Part shown: positions 44,753-54,210 of the stretch, one piece after another | Position numbering within the stretch: the stretch's first letter is position 1 | Layout: the number at the start of each line of letters is the position of its first letter | Assembly (NCBI GenBank): GCA_965116785.1 | Contig: OZ220731.1 | Coordinates: 1,860,001 to 1,924,000, forward strand | Reading direction: 5' to 3' | DNA from: Bin87 sp965116785 | Lineage (GTDB): Bacteria > Chloroflexota > Dehalococcoidia > Lucifugimonadales > UBA3495 | Length of the DNA: 64,000 nucleotides | Notes under the pieces: generated by a model | Seen by the model: the letters and a program-made list of their open reading frames with translations, nothing else | The model's database searches: none | What the model was told of the DNA's origin: nothing | Position numbers and translations under genes: made by a program

Positions 44753-45118
44753 ATGACCAGCGCTACCGATACCTTAACCCCGGCCGAAGTCGCCCGCATG
44801 GCCGTCGATGTGGCCGCTGACAAGCTCGCCTCCGACATCGTCATGATGGACCTCCGCGAGTTGACGGTGTTCGCCGACTACTTCGTCGTGATGACCGCCG
44901 ATTCGGTACGCCAGATCGAGGCCCTCGAGGAAGACCTCTCCGAGGCGATGAAGGACGCCGGTGTCCTCAGGCACCATCGTGAAGGCACCCCGGCCTCGGG
45001 ATGGGTTCTCCTGGACTTCGCCGACGTGGTGATCCACATCTTCGGCCCGGAAGAGCGGCAATTCTTCGGGTTGGAACGACTCTGGAGCCGTGCCCCTCAG
45101 GTGGTCAGGATTCTATAA
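44753..45118 (+). CDS. rsfS: Ribosome silencing factor RsfS
   Basis: Binds ribosomal protein uL14 and blocks subunit joining when translation is slowed. It has 121 residues. AADKLASDIVMMDLRELTVFADYFVVMTADSVRQIEALEEDLSEAM and GWVLLDFADVVIHIF are the RsfS/Iojap signatures. The gene stands alone on the plus strand (no nadD beside it) and its end overlaps the end of convergent ndk by 14 bases. Confidence 0.95.
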   Translation: MTSATDTLTPAEVARMAVDVAADKLASDIVMMDLRELTVFADYFVVMTADSVRQIEALEEDLSEAMKDAGVLRHHREGTPASGWVLLDFADVVIHIFGPEERQFFGLERLWSRAPQVVRIL

Positions 45119-45557
45119 TCCACTTATCCGTGCTGCGGCTGTACTCCAGGGCGTCGCCGGGCCCAAAGAACAGACCGATTTCACGTTCCGCAGATTCCGG
45201 CCCATCGGAACCGTGGACGATGTTCCGGCCGATGTCGATCCCGAAATCGCCCCGTATCGTGCCGGGGCCCGCCTCCCCGGGGTTGGTTGACCCCATGGTC
45301 TGTCGCGCCAGAGCTACGGCGTTGTTTGCCTCCCAGATCATGGCTACGATGGGTCCGGAGGTGATGAACGACACCAGCGACGAGAAGAAAGGCCGATCAA
45401 CATGCTCAGCGTAGTGCCGCCCTGCCAGATCCTCATCCACCTGCATCAGGCGAATTGCGACCAGTTTCAGGCCACGTCGTTCCAGCCGGGAAATCACTTC
45501 TCCGACGAGACCGCGCTGTACTCCGTCCGGCTTGATGGCGACGAAAGTCCGTTCCAT
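45105..45557 (-). CDS. ndk: Nucleoside diphosphate kinase
   Basis: Balances nucleoside triphosphates through a phosphohistidine. It has 150 residues from the ATG at 45557; a longer open frame reaches into tsaB and is not real. MERTFVAIKPDGVQRGLVGE at the start and NIVHGSDG with the active-site H115 are complete. It is the last gene of the thiL-tsaE-tsaB-ndk unit, 47 bases after tsaB. Confidence 0.97.
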   Translation of the reverse strand: MERTFVAIKPDGVQRGLVGEVISRLERRGLKLVAIRLMQVDEDLAGRHYAEHVDRPFFSSLVSFITSGPIVAMIWEANNAVALARQTMGSTNPGEAGPGTIRGDFGIDIGRNIVHGSDGPESAEREIGLFFGPGDALEYSRSTDKWIIES

Positions 45558-45604
45558 TTCGTTTGCTCGCTCCTTGTGACTGATGATGTTTAAGGGTGTC
45601 GCTA

Positions 45605-46333
45605 TTAGGAGGGAGTCCGCCCCTGACGCACCAGGTCGCGTCGGCGCGGCGCACCGATGGTGGGCATCCTTAGGTAGTAAGGCTGCAGGGTAGATAGATC
45701 GTCTGCGTTGCTTGACGCCAGCCGTCGTGATGCTTCTGCTGCCAGATGCCATAGGCGGTCGGCCGGCGTCCATGGAGCGACGACGGTGGGACGCAACGGG
45801 TCGTGGTCGTTATCGGGATGGCGGATCGTATCCCTCCTGGCGTGGGCAGCTTCGCCGCAGTAGATCAACGCACCCCGGGGTAACGCCGGCTCCCGTTCCA
45901 AGAGGGCGGCCGGCTCTCCGATGGTATCCTCCTGCAATCTCTGGCCGTCGCCCCGGAACCAGCCGGCAGCGACCTCGTTGCGGCCGGCGTCCAACCAGGC
46001 GGCGACGATGCCGTCCGGGGTCAGATGCGGCCCCGCTTCCAACAGCAGGGTATCCACTCCGACGACGGGAAATCCGCCAGCCATGGCCAGACCCTTGGCG
46101 GCGCTCACGCCCACCCGCAACGCGCTGAAGGGCCCTGGCCCCAATGCTACGGCCACCCCGGCCAGTTCCGCCGCCCTGATGCCCCGCGCGGACAGTAGTT
46201 CCGTTACCGCGGGCATCAGTTGCGCGGTGTGGTTGGCGGTGGATCGCCACATCCTGGCCTCGACCACCTGTCCTTCGCCGTCGGAAAGCGCAGCTCCGCC
46301 AAAGCGCGTTGAAGTGTCGATGGACAGCAACAT
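45605..46333 (-). CDS. tsaB: tRNA threonylcarbamoyladenosine synthesis protein TsaB
   Basis: Partner of TsaD in making t6A37 in tRNAs reading ANN codons. It has 242 residues. LLSIDTSTRFGGAALSDGE, VALGPGPFSALRVGVSAAKGLA and VVGVDTLLLEA match TsaB. Its ATG overlaps the tsaE stop (TGATG). tsaD is not in the window. Confidence 0.93.
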   Translation of the reverse strand: MLLSIDTSTRFGGAALSDGEGQVVEARMWRSTANHTAQLMPAVTELLSARGIRAAELAGVAVALGPGPFSALRVGVSAAKGLAMAGGFPVVGVDTLLLEAGPHLTPDGIVAAWLDAGRNEVAAGWFRGDGQRLQEDTIGEPAALLEREPALPRGALIYCGEAAHARRDTIRHPDNDHDPLRPTVVAPWTPADRLWHLAAEASRRLASSNADDLSTLQPYYLRMPTIGAPRRRDLVRQGRTPS

Positions 46334-46890
46334 CAGCGCAGGTGGCCCGGTTCGTGGGAAACGGAGTAGCGGGTCAATTGCGCCAGCAGCGGCGCGTACC
46401 GATCCGGCGCGTCAACGATCGAAATTCGATGCCTCGACGGTACCGAACCGTCCGCGTCTGGGATCATCTCGCATGCCGCCGGGTTCCCGTCTGCGGCGTA
46501 GTCCAATCGGATCCACAAAGCGTCAGGCGGAAATATCTCGGCGGCCCGGTCCGCCCACTCCACGATCAGCACGTCCTCCCCGGCCGCGACGATGTCTTCC
46601 AAACCCAGGTCCCATGCCTCCGCAGCATGATCGATCCGGTACAAATCGGCATGATGGATGGTAAGCCGTCCCTGATACCGGGTCACGAGGACGAAGGTGG
46701 GGCTGCGAGCGTAGCCCGGCGCGCCCAGACCGCTGGCTATCCCCTGGGTGAGGCAGGTCTTGCCCGCCCCCAGGGGTCCGGTCAGCAGGTAGACGTCTCC
46801 CGGCGCGGCCGTCTCACCGATAGTCTTGCCCACCGCCCGCGTTTCGTCGGCGGTTTCCGTATCGATGGTGATGCTGGCGGGCATGGTCAT
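46333..46890 (-). CDS. tsaE: tRNA threonylcarbamoyladenosine synthesis ATPase TsaE
   Basis: ATPase that drives the TsaB-TsaD complex. It has 185 residues. The Walker A GPLGAGKTCLTQGIASGLG is followed by SPTFVLVTRYQGRLTIHHADLYRI and DVLIVEWADRAAEIFP, the family pattern. It is overlapped by tsaB at the stop and lies 21 bases after the thiL C-terminal frame. Confidence 0.94.
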   Translation of the reverse strand: MTMPASITIDTETADETRAVGKTIGETAAPGDVYLLTGPLGAGKTCLTQGIASGLGAPGYARSPTFVLVTRYQGRLTIHHADLYRIDHAAEAWDLGLEDIVAAGEDVLIVEWADRAAEIFPPDALWIRLDYAADGNPAACEMIPDADGSVPSRHRISIVDAPDRYAPLLAQLTRYSVSHEPGHLR

Positions 46891-46911
46891 GTTGCCAATC
46901 TGCGGCCCGGA

Positions 46912-47923
46912 TCAGCCGAAATGATCCCAGCCCGCGCCGCTGCGATGACGCGGGTTGCCGTCGGCGTCCAGCACATTGACCGTCCCGGCTGGTCCGTCGG
47001 TAATCTCGCCGATTATGGCGGCAGAATCGGGCAGCTGGTCAATCACAGATCTCATGACTTGGGGCGGCGCGGTGAACAACAGGACATAGTCTTCGCCGCC
47101 ATACAGCGCCAAATCCAGCCAGTCGGCGGCGAACACAGATTTCAGGGCGGGATCCACCGGCACCCTGTCGGCCCACAGCACCGCTGCCCCACCGCTGGCG
47201 GCGCACAATTTCGCCAGATCGTCCGCCAATCCGTCGCTGACGTCCATGGCCGAACTTACGCCATTAGCAACCAGGATTTGCCCTTCCTCTACGTGCGGGC
47301 GCGGTCGGCGGTGGGTGATCGTCAGTTGGTCCGTCACAGGACTGGTGGCCGCCGACCCTTCCAGCACCACCCGTAACCCCCCGGCTGACCCGCCCACCGT
47401 CCCGGTAACTCCCACCAGGTGACCCGGCCTGGCGGCAGACCGCACCATGGGGTTGCCGGCAGCAATGCCTGTCAGGGCAACCGTAACAAACCCCACGGGC
47501 GATCGCACCATGTCGCCACCGATGACCCGGGCACCGAACTCCCGGCAAATCTCGGCCATTCCGCCGTATAGCTCTTTGATGTCGTCGACCAGGGTGTCCG
47601 ACGGCAGGCCCAGCGTAACTAACGCCAACGCCGGGGTTCCTCCCATCGCCGCCACGTCGCTGATTGGACGCAATGGCTTTCCAGCCAAGGTCCCGCCAGG
47701 GTGTGGTTTCACGCGTGAAATGAACCCCGTCCACCATGGTATCGGTGGTGTACAACTCGGTGACCCTGTCGGCGATGAAGGTTACCGCGGCGGCGTCATC
47801 GCCATTCTCGACCACGGCCCGATAAACCGTTGAGGGACCGGCTTCCGCAGGAGACCCGGGGTCCCGTGTCCATTCCTGCACTAGCTCGATGAGGCCGAAT
47901 TCACCCAGATCCGCGATGCGCAT
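46912..47923 (-). pseudogene. thiL: Thiamine-monophosphate kinase gene with an internal frameshift
   Basis: The N-terminal frame from the ATG at 47923 reads MRIADLGEFGLIELVQEWTR, NGDDAAAVTF, DTMVDGVHFTRETTPWRDLGWKAIASN. At about 47661-47665 homology moves to another frame: SDVAAMGGTPALALVTLGLP, GARVIGGDMVRS, GVSSAMDVSDGL and YGGEDYVLLFTAP, continuing to 46912. Restoring two bases (AATCAGCGAC to AATATCAGCGAC, giving N-I-S-D) rejoins the halves into about 337 residues, the normal ThiL length. Either a real mutation, a sequencing or assembly error, or recoding. It heads the thiL-tsaE-tsaB-ndk unit and may be translated from a leaderless message. Confidence 0.85.
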
Positions 47924-47929
47924 GGTGTC

Positions 47930-47959
47930 AATATACAAGCAAAACGGGCCTTTGAACAA
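47930..47959 (-). promoter_or_regulatory. Predicted promoter for thiL, embedded in the rRNA terminator
   Basis: On the minus strand TTGTTC (47959-47954) is followed after 18 bases by TATATT (47935-47930). The expected start, about seven bases on, coincides with the thiL ATG at 47923, so the message may be leaderless. The -35 lies inside the hairpin at 47945-47966. Confidence 0.4.
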
Positions 47960-47966
47960 AGGCCCG
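47945..47966 (-). terminator. Terminator of the 16S rRNA transcript
   Basis: CGGGCCTTTG and CAAAGGCCCG form a near-perfect stem, followed on the minus strand by TTTTGCTTG. It lies about 230 bases after the 16S 3' end and before thiL, so no 23S or 5S gene follows in this unit. Confidence 0.85.
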
Positions 47967-48193
47967 GATACATTCGACGCTCGTTAGCGGCTGATTAGTG
48001 AAAGGAAGCAAGAAGTTTGCGAATTGTTCCGGCTATTTTGCCGGGGTCAGCGGATTTCTCAGGGAACCTGCTCTCTGGGTACGGGAGTCTGAGGACTCGA
48101 CCAGAAGACCCGAGTGACAGGAACGTCCGCTGATTGACCTGGGAGTGGGCCGGCTCCCGCCCATAGGGCGTTTACCGACTAAGGTCTCCCTTT

Positions 48194-49706
<1,513 letters not shown>

Positions 49707-49791
49707 AGAACCTTACTTCCTTCCACTATTCAGCTGTTAAGGAGCCCTCACCGCCGGTGGCCGGACGCCTCTACGGCGGGTGAGTTCCGCA

Positions 49792-49820
49792 ACTTTATCG
49801 GTTTTAGTCCGCATTGTCAA
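49792..49820 (-). promoter_or_regulatory. 16S rRNA promoter
   Basis: On the minus strand a perfect TTGACA (49820-49815) is followed after exactly 17 bases by TAAAGT (49797-49792). It lies about 86 bases before the mature 5' end. The rest of the gap to the MFS ATG (49821-50079) shows no gene. Confidence 0.7.
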
Positions 49821-50079
49821 TACCCGCAGACGCTTCACAATCCCCCTTTCTGCGCCGACGGGACCACGCCACACCGTCGAACCGCCCCAAACCTCCCCAC
49901 ACGCCGAGGACGCCTCACTCCCGGTCCAATCGGAATCCCCGCTCGGAGTTCGACCGACTCCGGACCAAAACCCCTCAGAGCCCGCTCCTCACGCGCGTTG
50001 ACCGGTGGCCTCGCCGCTGAATACACTGCGCAATGGCCCCTACCCGACGAATTCTATCCATTTATCCGATGCGCAACGA

Positions 50080-51315
50080 ATGAGCACCATCGCCTCCGAA
50101 GACTCGCCGCAGGACTTCCCCTCCTACCGGTGGGTGGTCATGGGCATCTGGCTCACCTCGAGCGTGATCGGCTTCATGATCATTTCGACGGTCGGGATAT
50201 TGATGCCGGCAATCAGCGATGAGCTGGGGTTGTCTCCGTTCCAACAGGGAATGCTGGGCTCGGCTGCGTATTGGGGGAACCTGGTGCTGGCCATACCCAT
50301 CGGTTGGTGGGCATCCCGGTTCGCTCCGAAAATCCTCACCACCGTAACCATGGTGCTGGGTACCCTGTTCCTGCTGTCCCAGGCTTTCGCTCCCGGGTTC
50401 GCTGTACTGTTGCTGGGTCGCGTCGCCTTCGGGATCAGCGTGATAGCCCGGCAACCGGCCCGAGCGTTGCTGACCCAACAATGGGTGCCGCCGGGCCAGA
50501 TAGTTCTGATCAACAGCATTTCCAACGCCATGTTCGGTCTCGTGGTCGGTGGCGGCGTCGCAGCTTCGCCGTTCATATTGGCTGCGCTCGGCGATGACTG
50601 GCGCGACACGCTGCTCTGGTTCGGAGCCCTGTTCGGCGTTATGACGTTGCTCTGGATCCTGTTCGGCAAAGAGCGGGTGACATCCGATTACCGCCGCCGT
50701 CTCGGTTCCCAGGACGTGAACGTCCTGAGTGGTGCGCTGAGACATCGCGATCTCTGGATCGGCGGTCTGGGGTTCGTCGGGGCGACGGCTTCCTGGTCTG
50801 GATTCCTCAGTTTCTACCCCACGTTCATGCTGGACAAATACGAGATCTCGCTGATCTGGTCTGGCGGCATCCTGGCGTTGGGGATTTTCATGGGCGGTGT
50901 GTGCGGTCTGGGATTTGGGTGGCTGGTGATGATCTCCAACCCGGGCCGCGCCATCCTGCTGGGCACCGGAGCAACCATGGCGGTCACGTTCGCAGGGATG
51001 ACCATGACGGGATCTCTTCCGGCCCTCCTGGTTTTGACCTTCGTGAACGGCATCGCGTGGGGATTCTGGCCTGTCCTCTATTCGGTACCTTTCAATCTGC
51101 CGGGCATTCGGCCGAGAGAAATCGCCGTCAGCCTCGCGTTCATTCAGATGATGAGCTCCGCCGGGATCGCGCTGGGACCGCTGGCCACCGGATTGCTTCA
51201 GGAATTCACCGGCGACCTCAGGCTCGGCCTGACGGTGATCAGTTTCGCGTCGCTTTCGTTGTGCGTCGCCGGACTGACCATGAGGCACGGCTTGTCCAGC
51301 CGGGCGGCCGACTGA
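50080..51315 (+). CDS. Major facilitator superfamily transporter
   Basis: A 411-residue protein from the ATG at 50080; a longer open frame reaches 50005 but runs into the rRNA promoter region. There are about 12 hydrophobic segments. IGWWASRFAPKILTTVTMVLG at the loop 2-3 and LLGRVAFGISVIARQPARALLTQQWVPPGQ in helices 4-5 are typical of MFS. The substrate is unknown. It is divergent from the 16S gene and followed by another MFS gene of a different branch. Confidence 0.88.
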   Translation: MSTIASEDSPQDFPSYRWVVMGIWLTSSVIGFMIISTVGILMPAISDELGLSPFQQGMLGSAAYWGNLVLAIPIGWWASRFAPKILTTVTMVLGTLFLLSQAFAPGFAVLLLGRVAFGISVIARQPARALLTQQWVPPGQIVLINSISNAMFGLVVGGGVAASPFILAALGDDWRDTLLWFGALFGVMTLLWILFGKERVTSDYRRRLGSQDVNVLSGALRHRDLWIGGLGFVGATASWSGFLSFYPTFMLDKYEISLIWSGGILALGIFMGGVCGLGFGWLVMISNPGRAILLGTGATMAVTFAGMTMTGSLPALLVLTFVNGIAWGFWPVLYSVPFNLPGIRPREIAVSLAFIQMMSSAGIALGPLATGLLQEFTGDLRLGLTVISFASLSLCVAGLTMRHGLSSRAAD

Positions 51316-51399
51316 CCGAGGGAACGGGGTGCCAGTCGCCCCCTTTGGCACCGGCCAATGCGACATGTGGACCTCCCCGGCGTTCGCAGGGGCAAATGA

Positions 51400-51427
51400 T
51401 TCGACGCCAAGCAGCGCTGTGTATAAT
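51400..51427 (+). promoter_or_regulatory. Predicted promoter for the second MFS gene
   Basis: TTCGAC (51400-51405) and perfect TATAAT (51422-51427), spacer 16 bases; leader of about 95 bases to the ATG at 51529. Confidence 0.5.
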
Positions 51428-51528
51428 CGCCCGATGCTTCACGCCGCCTCGCGGTTTCGACACGTGAAACCCCTCCGTCACCCGGCAGACCCGGGCCGCC
51501 AGCGTCCCGGGCAGTCACGAACCCGCGC

Positions 51529-52824
51529 ATGCTGAGGTCCGCCCGCGCCCGCCTGCATTACGGTTGGGTGATATTCGTTTTGGGCCTGGGCAATCTCACC
51601 GTTGAGGGCGGCACTAAAAACAGCGAGGCGGTGTACTTCAACGCGCTGAAGGACGCCTTTGGTCGTAGCGCAACGTACACCGCGGCGGTATTTTCGGTGG
51701 CCGGGTTGATCGGCGCCGTGTGCGCGCCACTGCTGGGCATCTTGCTGGACCGTTGGGGGGCGCGGGTCCTCCTCCCGTTGGCGGGCCTGTTCATTCTCGT
51801 CGGCTGGATTTCTGCCAGTTACACCACCGAACTGTGGCAGATGTTCGTCTTCTACAGCGTGTTCGCCGGGATCGGCCATACGACCATCTCATCGTTCTCC
51901 ATGACCGCAACCGTCGCCCCGTGGTTCCCGCAAACGCGCGGTCGCATGTTGGGACTGGCGGATAGCGGCAACCCCATCGGCCAGGCGGTTTTTGCGCCGC
52001 TTGCCGGAGTCCTGACCACCGCGTTGGGATGGCGGTGGGCCTATCGCATTTTCGGCGTGATCTTCGCCGTGTTGATCGCGGTTCCCAACGGTTTGCTGCA
52101 GCGACGCCCTCCGGAAACCGTGCGGGTTCCACAGGCGACCGTAGCCGCGCCCCAACCACAACCCGGCGCGTTTACTTCGGAAGCCCATCCCGGCAATAAC
52201 GCGCCGGCGTCAACGCCTGCTTTGGGGAATGCGGTCCGCGACGCGGCCATGTGGTTGCTGGTCCTGACCCGAGTGTTCGGCTCCGTCGGCACGCAGATGA
52301 TACGGGTCCACCTGGTCACCTTCTTCGTTTTGGCGGGCTATAGCGTTCAAACCGCGGCGAACACCCTGGGCGCAGTGGGGCTGGTGAGCGTGTTCGCTCG
52401 ACCCCTGGTGGGGTTGGCTACGGACCGCTGGGGTCGGGAATCGGTGTACACCGTCGGAATGAGCGTTGCCGCCGGAGCCGTACTCCTGGTGCTATGGCTG
52501 GGCGACGGGGAGAGCTTCTGGCCGCTGGCCATCTATGTTGCCCTGGCGGGTCTCACCGACGGCATCAGCGGCCTGATCATTGGCGCCAAGGCCGCGGACA
52601 TCTTCCCCACCGAGTCCCTGGGCACCGTGATGGGGTTCGTCGAAATGGGCCGGGGAGCGGCGATTTTCCTTGGGCCGATCATCGCCGGTGTGATGTTCGA
52701 CCTGCAGGGGGACTATGTGCAGGCGTTTGTGCTGTCCGCAATCCTGACCCTAGCGTCGGTTTGCGCCATGTGGATCGCCGACCTGATCGGCCGCCGGCGC
52801 CGGGCTGCATTGGCGATCCAGTAG
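51529..52824 (+). CDS. Major facilitator superfamily transporter (monocarboxylate-transporter-like)
   Basis: A 431-residue protein. LHYGWVIFVLGLGNLTVEGG, LLGILLDRWGARVLLPLAGL and, in the second half, LVGLATDRWGRESVYTVGM are typical of the MFS branch related to monocarboxylate/oxalate-formate transporters. The central loop (about 195-235) is Pro/Ala/Gln-rich. It could import a carboxylate, but the neighbours give no firm hint. It has its own promoter. Confidence 0.88.
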   Translation: MLRSARARLHYGWVIFVLGLGNLTVEGGTKNSEAVYFNALKDAFGRSATYTAAVFSVAGLIGAVCAPLLGILLDRWGARVLLPLAGLFILVGWISASYTTELWQMFVFYSVFAGIGHTTISSFSMTATVAPWFPQTRGRMLGLADSGNPIGQAVFAPLAGVLTTALGWRWAYRIFGVIFAVLIAVPNGLLQRRPPETVRVPQATVAAPQPQPGAFTSEAHPGNNAPASTPALGNAVRDAAMWLLVLTRVFGSVGTQMIRVHLVTFFVLAGYSVQTAANTLGAVGLVSVFARPLVGLATDRWGRESVYTVGMSVAAGAVLLVLWLGDGESFWPLAIYVALAGLTDGISGLIIGAKAADIFPTESLGTVMGFVEMGRGAAIFLGPIIAGVMFDLQGDYVQAFVLSAILTLASVCAMWIADLIGRRRRAALAIQ

Positions 52825-52976
52825 ACCGTCAGCCGGCGTCTCCATCCCGAAAATGTCTCCGCCAGGTGGGCCATCCAGCCCAATCTGGACCGGCCTGACC
52901 CGGCCGGCGTCGGAACCGTGCGAGATAGTCCGCGTTCGTCGCGAAACCGTGCGGCGCCCAGGTAGTCGAAACGTGC

Positions 52977-53005
52977 TTGTTTGGACCGCCATCCTTTGTT
53001 ACAAT
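52977..53005 (+). promoter_or_regulatory. Predicted promoter for the dienelactone hydrolase gene
   Basis: TTGTTT (52977-52982) and TACAAT (53000-53005) are separated by 17 bases; leader of about 93 bases to the ATG at 53105. Confidence 0.5.
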
Positions 53006-53104
53006 TCCGGCGCACGAAAGATACCTCTGGCGGGTGAGCGTGTTCTGCCACCGCCGAGCCGCCGTATCACTGGAGTTCGCGCAACCAATGGAGGAGGAGA
53101 TACT

Positions 53105-53893
53105 ATGCCGTCGTTCTGGGAACACATTCGAATGCCTGAACCCACGGATGAACGTGAATCGGGCGCCAACATCGCTGAAGCCGGCGATATGGCCGCCTAC
53201 GTCAGCTTCCCGCCGCCCAGCGCCGGTACGAGCTTGCCGTCCATCATCGTCGTGCAAGAAGCGTTTGGCGTCAACCAACACGTCCAGAGGGTAGCCGATG
53301 GCTTCGCAGCTGCTGGCTATGTCGCGGTGGCCCCGGCGCTGTTCCATCGCAACGAGCGAAACCCCAACCCGATGCTGGGCTATACTCCTGACGACTTCGA
53401 CGCGGCTATCAACACCTACATGCCGGAGTTGAGCGGTCAGGGCATCATTGCCGACATCAACGCGACCGTCGATTACCTGCAGCGCACCTATCCGCGCACC
53501 CGTGGCCAGAAGATCGGAATCGTTGGCTACTGCATGGGGGGACGCGTGGTTTATCTGGCTGCCAGCTCCTGTGACGGCCTGTCCGCTGGCGTGTGCTACT
53601 ACGGTGGCGCGATCCTCGCCCCTTACAGCGACGGGGTCACGCCCATCGACGGCACCGGCAACATCAGCATCCCGCTGATGGGCAACTTCGGGGAGACTGA
53701 CGGTAATCCGACCCCCGCAGACGTCTCACAGATCGAGGCTGCGCTGGACGCCGCCGGCAAGTCCTACGACTTCAAGATGTACCCTGGCGCCGGTCACGGC
53801 TTCAACTGCGACGACCGCGACAGCTACAACCAGGCTGCCGCCGAAGACGCGCAGGCCCGCACCCTCGCCTTCTTCAACGAGCACTTGAAGTAA
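53105..53893 (+). CDS. Dienelactone hydrolase family protein
   Basis: A 262-residue alpha/beta hydrolase from the ATG at 53105, with GGAGGAG about 7 bases upstream. PSIIVVQEAFGVNQHVQRVADGFAAAGYVAVAPALFHR is the family's N-terminal signature. The cysteine nucleophile lies in IGIVGYCMGGRVVYL, the acid probably in GETDGN, and the histidine in YPGAGHGFNC. Such enzymes open lactones formed in ring-cleavage pathways, or other lactones or esters. It stands alone between a promoter and a terminator. Confidence 0.93.
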   Translation: MPSFWEHIRMPEPTDERESGANIAEAGDMAAYVSFPPPSAGTSLPSIIVVQEAFGVNQHVQRVADGFAAAGYVAVAPALFHRNERNPNPMLGYTPDDFDAAINTYMPELSGQGIIADINATVDYLQRTYPRTRGQKIGIVGYCMGGRVVYLAASSCDGLSAGVCYYGGAILAPYSDGVTPIDGTGNISIPLMGNFGETDGNPTPADVSQIEAALDAAGKSYDFKMYPGAGHGFNCDDRDSYNQAAAEDAQARTLAFFNEHLK

Positions 53894-53919
53894 GCATTGC
53901 CGATCTCACGCGCTGTTTC

Positions 53920-53956
53920 GACCCCCGTGTCAATGACACGGGGGTCATTTGTTTCC
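53920..53956 (+). terminator. Rho-independent terminator after the dienelactone hydrolase
   Basis: GACCCCCGTGTC and GACACGGGGGTC form a perfect 12-base-pair stem with a 3-base loop, followed by ATTTGTTT. Confidence 0.88.
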
Positions 53957-54210
53957 TGGGCGCCACCTGAGAGCTTGGGACCGGGGCGGCTCGCGCCAGG
54001 CAGGGCAATCCATCGAGTGCGGTATTTCAGACGGCCGCCGGATTGGAGTCACTCCCGCGATGCGGGGGGCGGCGCCCAAGACGTGCGGGCGCTTCCTCGC
54101 CGGAAAATACCGCCGTCCCACGATGGACGTACGCAGTACCTACGGGTTCGGCTACGCTGACCGTGACCCTGATGGGACTAAGGGTAAGCGCCCAACCGCG
54201 CTACCGGATA
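53957..54210. other. Intergenic stretch with no recognised gene
   Basis: Between the terminator and the rseP stop I see no convincing ORF, tRNA or promoter. A short inverted repeat, ATATCACC and GGTGATAT at 54208-54228, spans the rseP stop codon and might act as a weak terminator for the minus-strand unit, but has no U-tract. Confidence 0.5.
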
